A stretch of DNA of 64,000 bases from Corydoras sp. C115 (GCA_019802505.1 JAFMOC010000032.1:766001-830000), one strand, 5' to 3'. Counted from the stretch's first letter, positions 14,272-28,282 are shown. Made by a program: numbers and translations. The notes: a model not told the origin generated them from the letters alone.

Positions 14272-15479
14272 TTTGAAATGAATTGGAACGATTTTTGGGG
14301 GAAAATTATGGTTGATTGCTTGAAAATTCCTTAATGAGGAGCATAATATTAATATAAAAAAGATGTAATTATTTCACTTCTTCCTTGAACACAAAGATGT
14401 ATCATGAACCATCATTCTACCACTGGACAAAAACCCAGGTAAGACTCAGTAAATAAGTGAGTCTGAACTGAAAGAAGTGACTGAATCGAAATGTTAGCTT
14501 AGAAATGGAGGAACTCAAATCTGTAGTTAGGAACTTAGTGAACTGAACTGACCTTCTCAGCCAGCTGCTACCTTGATCATATCCAGAAAAAGCAGATGGA
14601 AAATGTGATTACATTTTTACTTTTTATTACCCATAATAACCTTGGTTTTAGTAACAGTAACAGTATTTTACTGAGGCTGATTCTGCACGACATCAAAAAG
14701 GACAGCAACACAGAGCAAGAGATAAATTTCTGGTTGGCTAGAATGTCTCTGTCTGGAAATGCTGCATGATGATTCCTGCACTGTACAGAACATGGCAACA
14801 TCGACACCACTAAACGACTCCTTTGGACCCTGTTTGTCCCTGGGACTTCAGTGACTGCCATGAAATGAGACATATTCTACCAAAACAAAGATTTAATGAG
14901 TCTTCATATTAGCTCTTCATAGGAGAGCATGCCCTACATGCCAGGCAGTGATTTGTTTTAAGTGGTGATCAAACTGACAGGCCATACAGTCCATGGAACA
15001 GGCTGAGCATGACAAAATGATGCAGAAAAGCCATATAATGAGGATTAGTGCTAATATGAGAGCCATTTACCAATTTAGCTTTGCAGAAATCACTCTTTTA
15101 TAATGTCTGCATAACGGAGTCCAAATAAATATGCTTAGACAAAAAAGAAATAAAAATAAATCATTACATAAATGTGGGTTTAAACAGGCAACATGCCTTT
15201 CCTGTAACAGTACCTACTCACACCCCTGCAGTTCGTGAAGCATTGATTTTTTGTAGGAGGATCAGAATCAGTTCATCCACATAATGAAGAGTCTGATGAA
15301 AGACCCTTTAAAATGCCCGAGTCAACTGAAACCCCACACAAACACAGACCTAAATGCAAAATTCATGTGAGAATTGATTAATATTTCAGGCTTTACCTTT
15401 ATACTATATTGCTTTTTTCGACTCTTGCAGATGGCAAAGTCCAAAATAGCTGGGATGTAACTCAGTGTCCACCGATTTC

Positions 15480-15720
15480 CCTTGTGTCAATGTGAAGTAA
15501 GGTGCATTTAACATTTCATTGATTGGATTGATTAAGCCAGAATAAAGCACCTCTATCTGGGGGCAGGCTGCTAGAGGGCAATGTCAGGGCCAAATTAGTC
15601 CTATCAGTAATGTGCACAGTCTCGTTCTGCCCACTGATCCTATCAAAGAGATCACCCATTTCTATTCTCCTTTTAGTTGTTGCCCAGACCTACATCTGAC
15701 ACCGTTTTAACCTGGCACTT
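15480..15720. promoter_or_regulatory. Candidate conserved non-coding block
   Basis: Balanced-composition unique sequence within AT-rich DNA. It has clustered TGATT motifs (tgattggattgattaag near 15522) of the kind bound by PBX/HOX-type factors. There is no repeat match and no open frame. Conservation is an inference and was not tested. Confidence 0.18.
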
Positions 15721-17305
15721 TCACATCTTAGAGATTTAAATGTTTTTGTGATTTAATGAAGGACATTAGATATCCTAATTAGAAGCAGAAATAAATTTCT
15801 CAATCAAGTATGTATGTATACAAATAATCACATTTATGAGCTCCATTGACATGCCATTTTAAATTTATTGCTATAAAAAAATCAACAGAAACCACATGGA
15901 GTTAAACCATAGTAGCTATTCCAATCAAGTATGCAAATAATAAAAAAAAACAATAAAGTATTGTATTCATTAGGAGAGCTGGCACTGAACATCTTACAAA
16001 TTATCATTTGAGAATACAAGGCATGTCCACCCTGTGTTAGGGGGTTCACGGGGGTAAGCATGATTTATGGTCAGTTTTTAAGTCGGGACCTTTAAAGCAT
16101 TATGCTCTGTATTGATTTTGATGCTTTGCAGGCTTTAAAGTGTTGCCATTGCACATAAGGCCAAGGTAATATTTACAAGCAAGATTAAAGAGCTAAGTGA
16201 ATTCTATACGCACACTGCATACTAAATAGCATTTTAAACAAGTGGCACTTCAATGGCATTTTAAATACATCACTATAGTTTCTATAAATATTTGAGTTTG
16301 GGGTGCTGTTTGCGATCATGACATTCTTTACTTAAATTGATTTTAGCGTTGATAGCTTAGGTCTATAAGCAATTATGGGGTCATTTTATAATAATAACAA
16401 TACTGCAAAAAATATACCAAAATACTGTTTCGTCATTTTGTTTTGCTTTATTTATTTGACAGTTTATAAGCAAAGGTTGCAGTTAAATTTCACTCTATAG
16501 AACATTTTTAATGCTGTGGGTTCAGAAATGTCAGTCTTTAGAGCCTGACATTTTCCTTGATGACCTGCACTGTTTTATTTATACTTAGTGAAAGCTACAT
16601 TAAGGTTAAGAGAATTTTGTGGAACTTCTTGATTTTCAGCAGGAAAAAACTAATCTGATTCCATTGTTATTCCTCTGACCACCAGCTGTTCACAGAACTT
16701 TTTTTTTTTACTTTATGCAGTAAACTAGATTATTACACAGTCTTGGCTGTTTAAAAATACTTTTAGTTCAACCTGATTTTGCATTCCACCTGGGTTGCAT
16801 AAAATATTTAATTAAGCTCTGCCAGTGCAACCTGGCCTGAATTCCACCTGGATTGCTTCAAAGGCTAAGTTTAAGATCTGTTGCTGGAACCTGCTCAGAA
16901 TTCTAGTTTAACTGCATGGAAGATATCACCTGAATCCACACTGGCAATGAGAAAGCTGAAACCCCCATATGCCCTATCAGCAATTCGGCCCACCAATTCC
17001 ATTTATAACCCAAAGACCACTCTAGATTCTTTGAAAAATATCATGGTCATGATCTACAGAGAAATGGGACAGATGAGATTTTCGGTGCTGAAATATTAAC
17101 GTGCCTCACACATGTCCTCTGAGACTCTGCATGGCAGCAGACCAAACATTTCTGCTTACGACTCTAGTTCCTCTGCTTCTCAGGGGACATCTCCATACTT
17201 GACTCCATATTTAAAAAAAAAAAAAAAAATCTGTTTTATTTATAATAGATCAGGCAGAGCTGGATATGTGTACAGCCATATGTACTCTGCCAATTTTACT
17301 TTATG

Positions 17306-17405
<100 letters not shown>

Positions 17406-18332
17406 CCAAAGATGTTTTCACTTCTTATCAACTATTCTAGGACTTTCATTTGAAGAAATATTTGGCAATAGATGCTTCACAAAACAATTGCACTGGCAGA
17501 AGTAAAAAGTGCATGATATTTAAGGCAGAGATATGACTGGCAATTCTGTTAATTACAGCCATATAAGAAGGAAGCAAAAGTCATTCAACAATAAAACGCT
17601 CCTCCCATTTGACTATTTGACTTTTTGAACCGCTCAAATAAACTTTGAAATTTGACATAATGATTAGCTGCAGTATATCTGTAATTATGTACATAAATAT
17701 CTTAACTTTAAGACAGGATCTGCTTTCTCACTAAAAGGTTACATGGCCAGATGTGCTCTCCTACTAATGCTAAGCTTGTACAGGTAATGAGACGATACAA
17801 GCCAATGGGTCGTAGATGGAAAGGTGAATTATTTTGGAAACTCTTTTTTTTAAAAAAAAAGAAAGGATCAAATATTTTCTGGTCACTATATTTGAATTAC
17901 GAGAATGATCCACATGCCTATATATACAAGACATGTGTTTGTTCGTGTGTGTGTAGGTGTAGGGGCATGTGTCACTGAAGTACCATTATGGCATAGGTGT
18001 TGGTGAGCATTACAAGCAGGAACAGCTTGTGAGAGAACACAACATATGGTTTAAAATGATAAATTATATGACATCATAGCAGATTTTATTGAATCAGCCT
18101 GAGGCAGCAGCAAATGAGACTATATCAACACAACTAAAAAGAAACAACCAAGAGATTACATAACCCAAAGGGGCATATGCAAAATTGAAAATAACAATCC
18201 ACAGATGATAATAATTCATATGACAAGTGACTGAGGTAGAGTGATTTCTAATTATTTACAAATTACTTAGTACTTAATAACCTTGTAAGTGTAAATATAT
18301 TTGTTTTGATAAAGATCTAAAGATAAGGATTG

Positions 18333-18458
18333 TGGTGGCACAGTGGCTTTGTGGTTAACATGTTGGTACCGTGTCCTGGGTGTAAGTGCCCAGCTCTGCC
18401 CTAGATGGGCATGTGGAACCCCTCTATGTGACCCCAATATAGGTTTAAGGAGATGAGA
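18333..18458 (+). mobile_element. Old SINE with large internal deletion
   Basis: The tRNA head (ggtggcacagtggctttgtggttaac) is joined directly to the 3' part (gtgtcctgggtgta...gatgggcatg...accccaatatagg). About two thirds of the body is missing. It is more diverged than the young copies and has no clear duplication. Confidence 0.65.
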
Positions 18459-18689
18459 ATGGAACAGATGGTAACATTTAGTGCTTTATAAGCAAAATCA
18501 TTTAATAATCATGTGAAATAATGCTTCCTCTCCAAGGGACTTCTTTAATACATGCTGATAATTGCTACTGCAGAATGTTAAGGATCAGTCTCATCTTGCT
18601 TTCATCTTTTACCCACCCCCCTCCTATTTCCTTATCAATCACCACACCATGCAAGCATTCTCAGTCATGCAGTGTGTCTCACTGCTGAA

Positions 18690-19020
18690 TGTAATGAGTC
18701 AGCTAAGACTGCCAACACCTCTGTCCACACTGCAACAAAATAAAGATAAGAACCATTTGTTTGAACTGCCTGGCAGCTTCTCACTTTTTCTGACTCTGGC
18801 TTTTGCAGATGGGCACTGTGAGAGCATCAGGAGCAATGAGTGGAGGAGCAATGAGCGACCCATCATAGCAAGGGAAATTAGAATCAGCTTGTGATGGGGC
18901 TGCACTGGCACTAGCCTTTGAGAACTTTGGCCTGCAAAATTCTTTAATGCTTCCTAAGTATTCATGACATGGAGCCTGATGAGTGCTAATGTTTGGCATT
19001 GAAAAATTGCCCAAGGCAAG
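18690..19020. promoter_or_regulatory. Candidate conserved non-coding block
   Basis: GC-balanced unique sequence with no repeat match, running from 'gtaatgagtcagct' to 'ttgcccaaggcaag'. It carries an AP-1/MAF-half-like tgagtcagc at about 18695. The open frames on both strands over it are not protein-like. It is called from composition only. Confidence 0.2.
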
Positions 19021-19720
19021 TCTCTCTCTGTGTGTGTATGTGTGTGTAGATTCAGCTTCAGAGTCTCTTGCAAGAATAAAGAGATAATTGTGTTAAGACT
19101 GATTAGCAGTCAGCAATAACCGTCAAGGTCGTGTAGACCAGGTGAACACACAGCCTGCATTTAGCCATCATTCTGATTCATATAATAGTCAACTTCAAAA
19201 TTATTGGAACCTTTTAAAATGTCAGGGATTAGTGATTAGACAAAATGATTCTGCTTGCACTTTGACCACCACACAAAAGTCCCTCCACAATTTCAACCAA
19301 GTCCTGTAAGTCCAAAACCAAGGTCTCATAATTTAAAAGCAGTCTGTCAGACTCTGAGGTTTAAAGACAGATGACAGCTGGGTTTCACAACATTTATTAA
19401 TTTATTTTCTAAAAGACATTTTACACGTGCACTGCCAACCTGCACATTACTATATGTATGAACATAAACATTTTGCTGCATTGGTTGTACCAGAACATCG
19501 TTCTGTCAGTTCCTTAGTTTAAATCCATCTCATTTTGATTGTGCAAACAGAGCAGCGGTTTTTCCAGGACATTCCTATAGAGTGGGTGTGTTGATGACAT
19601 TTCTATCATGTGGCTGGCACAAAACTGGCAAAATACAAACATTCCAGATTAAAGACGAAAGTGGTATTTGGCAGTTAGATTAAATAACTTTGATAGGTGA
19701 GATGAAAAAATAAATTCATA

Positions 19721-19968
19721 AGGCAGCACAGTGGCTAAGTGGAATGGGCATGCAGGTTTGAATCCCGATCTGGTTGGTCTGCATGTTCTCCCTGTGTCCA
19801 TGTGGGGTTCTCTCTGGGTCCTTCGGTTTCCTCCCACAGTCCAAAATCATAGATTCAAGGTGAACTGGATTAAAAATTGCCCTTATTTAAATTTCCCCTA
19901 TATATAGTGTGTGTGTCTGTGTATATTTCAGTTAGTGTGTGCCCAATATAGACCGTAATATGGAATTA
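19721..19968 (+). mobile_element. Old, diverged SINE interrupted by a younger SINE
   Basis: The tRNA head (ggcagcacagtggctaagtgg, then gtttgaatccc), the 'cctcccacagtccaaa' core and the GT-rich module are recognisable but heavily mutated. Its 3' end (accgtaatatggaatta) is split by the young minus-strand copy at 19969-20318. The remainder (atcaag... to atgaataaatg) continues after 20330. Confidence 0.65.
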
Positions 19969-20318
19969 TTATTCATTCATTCATTATCTCCCGCTTTATC
20001 CTCTAGTAGGATCGCGGTGGAGTTCCCCATGTCCATCAAGGGGAGAATGTTTCGGGCACTGGGCAGATAGACCCAGGACAGGGCGCCAATCCATCGCTGG
20101 GCACACACTGACTCACACACACACACTCTATCTGGGGCAATTTGTAAAACTCAATTGACTTGATCCATGTTTTTGGACTGTGGGAGGAAACCGGAAAACC
20201 CGGAGGAAACCCACGCAGACACGGGGAGAACATGGAAACTCCACCCAGATGGGGATTCGAACCGGGAATCCCTAGCCCTGAGAGGCGAACGTGCTAACCA
20301 CTAAGCCACCGTGCCGCC
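19969..20318 (-). mobile_element. Full-length young SINE, nested in an older SINE
   Basis: A complete copy in reverse orientation, from the (TGAA)n tail at 19969 to the tRNA head ending at ccgcc 20318. It is flanked by a perfect 12-bp duplication aatatggaatta at 19957-19968 and 20319-20330. The target is the 3' end of an older plus-strand SINE. Confidence 0.9.
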
Positions 20319-20330
20319 AATATGGAATTA

Positions 20331-21429
20331 ATCAAGAAAAAAAAAGAATGTATGAATAAATGTATGCCTTTCACCCCAATTAAGTTGGTTTGTTGGTCCA
20401 TTTCCACAACGTTTCCCATCTAAGATTTAGATCTCTAATTCTTAACTTAAGGCTTGATTATACTGTGACATGCAGTCTGTGAGGTTTACAAGTTATCAAC
20501 TGTACAGGCAATAAAAAGCACTAAACAAAGTTTTTGCCTAAAAAATGATAAAAATAGATGCAGAACTGTAGAGTTGCTGCGTGAAGAGGTCAGTCACTAC
20601 CAGCATCGCTACAACTCTGCTGTAAAACAATATAAAGACTGTTATTTGCGTATTGGTTTGTGGGGGGGAAATGGCTCACACTCCAGACACAGATAAATCA
20701 AATTGCAGGAAAATGTCCTCGCCTCAGACTCTTAAATGTAGAATTAAAAAAACAAGTGTACATCTGCTGCTGTGTCTACAAGAAAGTATAACCAGACCTT
20801 TATGTTATTAGTCTGTGGAGTCCACATACAAGACTGATTTTGTTTATAATATCTTAACAGCTAATTAATAGGTTGAGAGTTTAAGTTTCTGTACTGTTTT
20901 ATTGCTGGGCCTTTCAGGAACTTCATTTGGGGTGTTGTCTGTTTCTAAAAGTATCTCTAAAAACAACTTGCTGCTGAAATTCTTTACTCATCCCTCACTG
21001 AGCAAAAGTCTAGAATATACGAGAGTGTCAGCTGACTACAGGGTAGACAAACAGACAAACACATCCACACACCTAGTGATGATTAAGTATCTCTATTTTA
21101 CTTTTTATTTTTTACTTATTAACTTTAATCTGTGGGCCATTTACAAAGAAATCCCATGAATATATTTTAAAAACAACAACAAAAAAAGCTTCCAAAGTAA
21201 TTTTGCACCTCGTTTTTAGGAGGACTGAAACTAAATGTGTGTGTTTAGTACAATAAGTGCTAGAAAAGTTTTTGACAATTTTTCAGTCATTTGCATGTAC
21301 TTGTGATCAAAAAGCTAAACCACAGTATCATCCAGTACTGACCTATTCCTAATATGGTTCCATATGCAAATGCCTCATTCTCTCTCTCCCTTCCTCATTC
21401 TCTCACTCACTTTCGCTCATTAATAAAGA
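20331..21429. other. Intergenic DNA, no gene
   Basis: Unique AT-rich sequence following the remnant 3' tail of the old SINE. No feature is recognised. Confidence 0.5.
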
Positions 21430-21745
21430 AGAGATTAAAGCAAGTACTTGTGGAAGAGGTGTGTCTTCAGGTGTTTCTTGAAAATTTTAATTACAGAACT
21501 CATTTGGGAGATCATTTGGCACCATTTTGGCAGTGATAAAGGACAAGGAAAGTGAACTGGCAATACGTGAGGTGGAAGCACCAAGCGGATATTGGTCCCC
21601 AGAGTGTAGTGAGCATGCCGGGTTGATGTGGGCATCTAATGGAAGCCAATAGAGACAGATGTGTATTGGAGTTACATTGGCACCCTCGGGTTTGTTGTAC
21701 CCCAGGCAATCTGCAGCGTTCTGAATCAAATGTAGAGGCATTCTT
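21430..21745 (+). repeat. Degenerate dispersed teleost repeat
   Basis: Reads as a decayed copy of a widespread fish interspersed repeat. Matching phrases are 'gaggtgtgtcttcagg', 'ttgatgtgggcatctaatgg', 'aagccaatagagacagatg', and 'ctgcagcgttctgaatca' near the end. Several overlapping minus-strand open frames over it are by-products. The parent element class is not clear to me. Confidence 0.45.
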
Positions 21746-23423
21746 AGTTATCTGAAACTGCACATTTTATAAAAATATGAGTATTTAAATTTGTTTTAGA
21801 ACATTTGGCATGTGCAATGTAGAATCTGCAACTTGTTAATTTTAATAATACTTTAATTTTTTATTTATGAATTTGGAATCAATGCAATTAAAATAGACTT
21901 GAGATTTAAAATATAGTCATGATTATAATTAAACAGACATAATACACTACCTATCCCAAAATACTGTTGTTAGATATGTAACACACCATAACCGTGTGTG
22001 CATTGCCAGACCCTTATCAACCATAGTACACAAAAATAGTTTGTAAAATGTATTAAAATAAATATAATGAAAGTACATATCTTAAGGTACATGCATGTCC
22101 GACATACCATTTAACCATACCGCTCCTGTTCTACCTGCTGTCCAAGCTGTTGCTCTGCTGCTAAAGCAACGGAGGAGAGTAAGAGCGACTTACAGTCCAC
22201 TGAGTCAGCTAAATTCTGCCCAATCTCACATTTATCGATAAATGGCATGGTTTATGGCACTTTGCAGACATAATAAAGTCAGAGCTGTGCGCTGTTAATT
22301 ACAAAAGGTGTCGCTAACTTGCAAAACATGGACATATAGTCTAGTCTGAAAAGTCTGAACTGGGCAGGTGTAGCGTACCATAAAATTTCGTATGTGTATA
22401 TTCTTATTTTTACATGAAATTTGCTGAGATTTAGACCATGACATTTATATCAGTGAAAGTAAGTTAATGCATATCGGTTGCAAAAGAGCCATCTGACTGC
22501 TTGACTTTCTAACCATAGACGCCTTCTTAAAGATATTTTCAGCTGCGGGGAATGTGTCAGAATTTTCTTTCTATACTGTTTGGGCTCTTCTGCTTTCTTT
22601 TGCTTTTCTGATTCAAGAAACGTCTGCATGACTGAGTGGGTGGGCATTGAACTTGTGCTTGCTTTAAAAAATATGCTCTTGAATAAGACTGTTTTCCTTC
22701 TGCTGTGCTAGTGCCCTTGTGTGTTTTCTTTAAATACACAATTATTATTACAGAATCAATAGTAATGTAATGTTTATTTAATGAAAACAAATCCATATAT
22801 TCAAAACAAGCTTTTTTATTTTTAGGTTTACTTCCTTTTTAAACTGATTCAGGTGAAGTCAAGCTGTAAAGAAATAACATAGTTTAAACTTTTGTTTTCT
22901 GTGAATCAAATATATTGCAGCCCTTCCCACAGATGTTCCGCCCATAAGAACAAAAAAGCCTTAATTCACTTCATACCAAAGAGTGAGCTACATTAAATTT
23001 AGACAATATGGACTTGCTGCTGGAGTAAGTGCACCTCGCTGTTAACTGATTCTAACTATATACCCACAATCTGTACTGACATAGCTGTTTTAATAATATA
23101 GCCATTAAGTGTACAATGTGTTCAAAAGGTCAATAACTCTGCTAAAATGTGAGCACTCAATATACCACAATAAACCACGTCAATACTAAGTGCTAGTAAT
23201 GTTTAAAACACACAGTGCAAACCAATTAATTATAGATTACAATGTACAAACAAAAGTATTGATACCAGATTATCAACCTTAATATGAATGTGGTGTATAT
23301 CACAAAACCATGGACATTAATATGGAGTTATACACATCAAATAGTTAATGTTACATTTGATTAACTTTCTAAATACTGAAGTATATTTTATTAAATTTGT
23401 ATTCGATGTCATGGCATGTCATG
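21746..23423. other. Intergenic DNA, no gene
   Basis: AT-rich unique DNA surrounding the candidate block at 22110-22330. No gene or repeat family is recognised. Confidence 0.5.
22110..22330. promoter_or_regulatory. Candidate conserved block with 14-bp palindrome
   Basis: A balanced-composition unique block containing the perfect palindrome ATTTATCGATAAAT at 22230-22243. Its core TATCGATA resembles CUT/ONECUT-type sites. It also has gttaattac (homeodomain-like) near 22292. There is no open frame or repeat match. A regulatory role is an inference. Confidence 0.22.
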
Positions 23424-23458
23424 ATGGGGTGGCATGGTAGTTTAGTGGTTAGCATGTT
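23424..23458 (+). mobile_element. SINE tRNA-head fragment
   Basis: Only the first ~35 nt of the SINE head remains (ggggtggcatggtagtttagtggttagcatgtt), with an A-box-like part and no B box or body. Confidence 0.5.
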
Positions 23459-23890
23459 TTCCGAAGTTATTCAACCTCTGTATTTAAACCCGTTTAGTTC
23501 TTTGCTGATGTTGAACACTTATTATACTTTTCTTTTTTTAATTCTTATTTTTCTGTTCCTAAGTTTTTGGTTTTGTTTCCCTGATCTCTTTGGTTACTAA
23601 TGTAATGTTACTAGTGTATTTACGTTTGGTTGCTGATTTCCGTTTTTCCCTATTCAGTTTTTGTTGTTATTACAGATATTTATTATGCTGCCTTAAATGA
23701 TATGACTATGACAAATCCTAATCCTTTACTTCTTTTGAATCTTACATCAAAACTGTATAACAACATACTCAATTAGTCCATCGCAGAGTAAAGTAACTAA
23801 AATATAAATAACAAATGATCAAAATCCAGGGCCAAATAGATGAAAAAGTGAACACTGACTGCACTTTGTGGGAGTTTGACGCAATGGGTT

Positions 23891-24112
23891 GTTTGTTATT
23901 CAGATTTAAGGCCTGCTGTCTCTGTGTCAGTCACAGGTACTGGGTTTATGTGGGCAGAGTAATGGATCCATCTCTCTATGGTCAGTATATAGTTTGGGCT
24001 GCATTCATCACCCAGACACCTTTACAGCTGCTTCAGATGAGTGAGCCACCGTACATCTTCATTTTAGGGCCCGGGGCGTTTCATTAGCCTCAGTCTCCTC
24101 TCATTATTTCCC
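23891..24112 (+). repeat. Inverted-pair element, copy A
   Basis: This ~222-bp segment is about 80-85% identical, by my hand alignment, to the reverse complement of 26521-26740. Identity comes in blocks: agtaatggatccatctctct and a ~31-bp block from ttcatcaccc to cagctgcttc are exact, and the end (tttcattagcct to attatttccc) has one change. It matches no repeat I recognise and has no stable coding frame shared with copy B. Confidence 0.75.
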
Positions 24113-24505
24113 ATATTGTGACTGTAACATCACTTACATTATGACAGATCAGGCTTTTCTAGCGTTCTGCATAATTTGATGGACATCCCTCATTTTATTG
24201 CATTCCTGTGTTCGATGGTGATATGAATTACACTGCGGAGGTGCATTTACAGTATGGCACACAGATTCACTCCAATAAAAATAATAAAAGTCTGTTTTGC
24301 TTCAACATATTTTAAAACAGCCTATAAACTTTCTTTAGAAAAGTTTCTCTAGAATAATTAAAACATTTTACCTATAACACATAAATAATAATAAGAAAAT
24401 CAGTTTACAAATATAAACCCTATAAAAACATTGTTGTACATGACAATAACCATCATTTATCACTTTATTGCCTTATTTTATAATTAAATACACTGAAAAA
24501 CTTCA

Positions 24506-24570
24506 GAATCTGGTATTTATAATAAATAAATAAACATTATAGAGCTTAATAAAGTATTTATAATGCTTTT
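24506..24570 (+). repeat. Fragment of a TTATAATG-rich dispersed repeat
   Basis: gaatctggtatttataat (24506-24523) recurs with one change at 25654-25671, and both are followed by strings of 'cattatag' and 'tttataatg'. Probably two fragments of one fish repeat. The class is unknown. Confidence 0.35.
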
Positions 24571-24639
24571 CAATACTATTAACATGCCTTTTCTTTCACA
24601 CTAAATTTATTCAGGCATACCTAAAGCATTGGGCACAGT

Positions 24640-24815
24640 AGCAGATTCAGATTGGGCCTTCCCCAAACTGTTCCCACAACATTGGAAGAACACAGCTGTC
24701 CAAATGCAAAGCTAGATGCTTAATTAGATACACCTGTAGAAATAAAACTGAATAAAACACTAGAATTTAATCATTTGGAGGTGTGTTCCAAAACTTTTGT
24801 CCATATCGTGTATAT
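24640..24815 (-). mobile_element. Decayed Tc1/mariner-type transposon relic
   Basis: 'gggccttccccaaactgtt' and 'cccacaacattggaag' match the antisense of the transposase region of a common fish Tc1-like family. The 3' part 'aggtgtgttccaaaacttttgtcc' then 'atatcgtgta' resembles the terminal region of such elements. Frames are lost and the internal sequence is heavily deleted. Confidence 0.4.
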
Positions 24816-25629
24816 ATCAGTTTCAATAACAGCCCTGAGATCAGCGCTTAAATTGAATTTCTGTGTGAATGTTGTACTCAGATGCAGCAATGACACACTA
24901 AATATCTGGATTGAAGGCTAAAACGGAGTTGTTTGATCTTTCCTAGGAAAAATCTGTCTCAGAAGCGTTAGGTTTTGTGTCCTAATTTGCAACAGTCTGT
25001 GACTGAAGACTTTGATCATGCTGAGTGCCTTGCTGCGACAGTGTTTGGTAAATGCCCTTGATGGATGACGACTTTGCTCCAGAGTGATTTTCTGTGTTAT
25101 GTAAATGATGCCCTGATCTGGCTTTGTTATTATGAGTTGATGCGATGCCATACTGACATGCCATTCGTTTGATAGGATGCTCATATAAAACTGCTATAGC
25201 AATAGTGGTTCGGCTTTGAGATTTGCTTAGTGATACAGAAGCAGGACAACCACTGCAGATGAAGAACTGCTACTGCGATGAACCACAACTAACAAAATAC
25301 CTGTTCAAATTTGTCTTTTTTATTTCAATTTTAAAGCCATGTAATGTTTGTTACACTACAATATCATGGCATTTTTACAATTTTGTGGTCGTCTCCTGGA
25401 CGAATAAGACAAATGTTTTATGCACTGAATTTTTTTGTAATTCAAAAACCTATCAATATTATGAACAGCAGTAACTTGGGGAAACAAACTTGCACAGAAG
25501 TATGGGGATTATTTTGGAAATATATATATAAATTTAAAAAATAAAAAAAAAAATAAATAAAACACCATTAACAACAAATTACAGTGGACTCTGACAGTCA
25601 AATATATACTGTATTTAATTTATTTATTG

Positions 25630-25930
25630 TATTTAATTTGTAACACTTTTCATGAATCCGGTATTTATAATACATTATAGACACATACATTAAGCTTTAT
25701 AAATGATAATTGAAATAAGGTATGAATAATTTGTCATAAGCCTTTGTTAATGTACATAAATATTTGTAACGTACTTATGTTGTGTTATAAGAATATTTTA
25801 TTAAAACTTAATAGCAGGGTTAAATAATGCATTATAAAATGTAGATTTTAGCTGTTAATTAATTTATTGTCGTGACCTGTGTCATAAAGCATTATAATGT
25901 TTGTATTAAATAAATGCCCTCTTTAAAGAT
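25630..25930. repeat. TTATAATG-rich dispersed repeat
   Basis: A long AT-rich segment with recurring 'tttataat', 'cattataa' and 'aagcattataatg' phrases. It opens with taacactttt and gaatccggtatttataat, and shares its start with 24506-24523. It looks like the terminal part of a fish interspersed repeat, but identity is uncertain. Confidence 0.35.
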
Positions 25931-25967
25931 GAATTTATAAGTGTTCAGAAATAAGATTTAAAGACAT

Positions 25968-26034
25968 AAGATGCTGGGATAGGCTCCAGCACGACCCAAT
26001 GATCTAATTAGGATAAGTGGCTGAAAAACTAAGA
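25968..26034 (+). mobile_element. Old tRNA-SINE tail (Mermaid-type)
   Basis: 'gctgggataggctccagca', 'cgaccc' and 'aggataagtggctgaaaa' are the characteristic 3' end of old fish SINEs. The head and body are missing. Confidence 0.6.
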
Positions 26035-26520
26035 TCAATCAAGCAAAACATGTCTTGCTTTAAAGATCAGGAAATATAGTTTGATTAAGAAAAGTTTAAT
26101 TAAACAGAAAAAAAGTACAACAAGCTGAACTTTTCCTTCATAAAGACTGACTGAGGCTATTTAGTTCTTATAGAGATGGGTTCTTTAGCTCTGTTCTCCT
26201 GTTGATACAACCAGTGAGTAACTGCTCGTAATTACCAGAAGACTCAATAGAGCAGGTCACCTTAACTAAAACGATGAGAAAATCTATTGCAGGAAAGAAA
26301 ATTGCCTGTGTGATCATCAAATCCCAAGAAAAGTTAAATGATTCGTAGTGTATTATTGAGAAAACCTTTTCAGTGTTGTTTGAAAATGTGGTGTTTGCAT
26401 TGATTGGTGATAATGGCATTGATTTGATGTCACTTTAATTGAAGCACTCCCATAAGCGTCTCTATAGAGTCTGGCACCGTTGGCAGGCCAGGATACCTGA
26501 TTTACTACATGTGTGGGTTT

Positions 26521-26740
26521 GGGAAATAATGAGAGGAGACTAAGGCTAATGAAATGCCCTCAGCCCCTAAATGAAGCCTCACAGTGGCTTCTCTCTCGGA
26601 AGCAGCTGTAAAGGTGTCTGGGTGATGAACGCAACCTAAGCCACGTACTGACCACAGAGAGATGGATCCATTACTCTCCCTGCATAAACCCAGCATCTGT
26701 GACTGACACAGATGGCCTGCTTTAAATCTGAACAACAAAC
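26521..26740 (-). repeat. Inverted-pair element, copy B
   Basis: Reverse-complement partner of 23891-24112, 2.4 kb away. It shares the same exact blocks, including ggatcc and the ~31-bp cacccagacacc block. Similarity seems to stop abruptly on both sides, with only a weak 'ccagggc' echo outside. No terminal inverted repeats or target-site duplication were found. Confidence 0.75.
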
Positions 26741-26926
26741 ATCACCTTTGTCATCTGGTTCCTGTCAAGAGCCCTGGAATATCTGTAAACAGAGTACCAA
26801 ACTAAACTATTATGAAATGAAAAGTGATCTAGTCAAACATAGATGCTACAGGGAAACTTTAACCAACTTTAATGTGATTTCCAGTTAGTATTACGAATTC
26901 ATGGCAAAAATCCGTAATGGAAAACA

Positions 26927-26928
<2 letters not shown>

Positions 26929-26970
<42 letters not shown>
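26929..26970. repeat. (AT)21 microsatellite
   Basis: A 42-bp AT run directly abutting the tail of the SINE at 26971-27274. With the (AT)61 on the other side it is probably the split target site. Confidence 0.9.
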
Positions 26971-27448
<478 letters not shown>

Positions 27449-27774
27449 TGCATTTCAGATTTCAGTTCAGGAAACTAATAGTGCAAATTTCCATAATAAC
27501 CATACAGCCTGTGTATTCTCACTTAATTACCTCACCCACAGACAATTCCCACTGCAAAACGTTTCACACGCATCCCATATTTGGTTTAAAAATCTCATAT
27601 TGGCCAATATACATGCCTAAATTAGATTGTGGTCTAGAAAAATCTGTTTTTTAATAGAGTTCTTCAATTTGACAATCTGCATTTTAAAAACAGCTAAAAG
27701 CACTCAGAAAGACAGCTGCATGGACAATAGTAAATATACACAGTTCCCAATTGCAATGTTCCTATAACCTATAA

Positions 27775-27972
27775 CGTAGGTAGGTAAACCTAGTTAAGTT
27801 GTTGGTATGAAGGTTGTGGGTTTTAATCCCAGGTACACTGAAGTTACCGATGTGGGTCATTAAGCAAGGCATTAAGCCTAATTGCTACAGGGCTGCTGTA
27901 AGGCCAACTCTGTGTTTTGACCCCAACTCAAAGTGTGAGTCACTTTGGATAATGTCACTGTAGACAATAAAC
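27775..27972 (+). mobile_element. Degenerate second-type tRNA-SINE
   Basis: A decayed B-box region (gtgggttttaatcccag) is followed by 'cattaagcaaggcattaagcc', 'tgctacagggctgctgta' and 'gagtcactttggataatg'. This layout differs from the young family and resembles fish SINEs that end in the L2-like 'ctttggataaaagc' tail. Confidence 0.5.
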
Positions 27973-28282
27973 CACTACCCAAATTATCCCTGTTCTGTGA
28001 TGGTCCTGACCAATAGAGAACAGAAAACCAATAGAGTGGTCAGTGGAGGAAAAAGACAATGCAGTAAAATAGATGGCAGTGTATGTACAATTTGGTGTAA
28101 AAAGCTGGTACTGTATTTGAACACACATTATATCATTGCTTTTCATGGAAAGGCTATAACAGCAGATCATCAGTTTGAGTGCCATTAAGACAAGAAATTA
28201 TCCAGATTTTCATGGCAACATGCTAATGCTAGAGTCAGAATTAAGGGAAAGCCAGTATGAAATGACAAACACTTTATGTTAG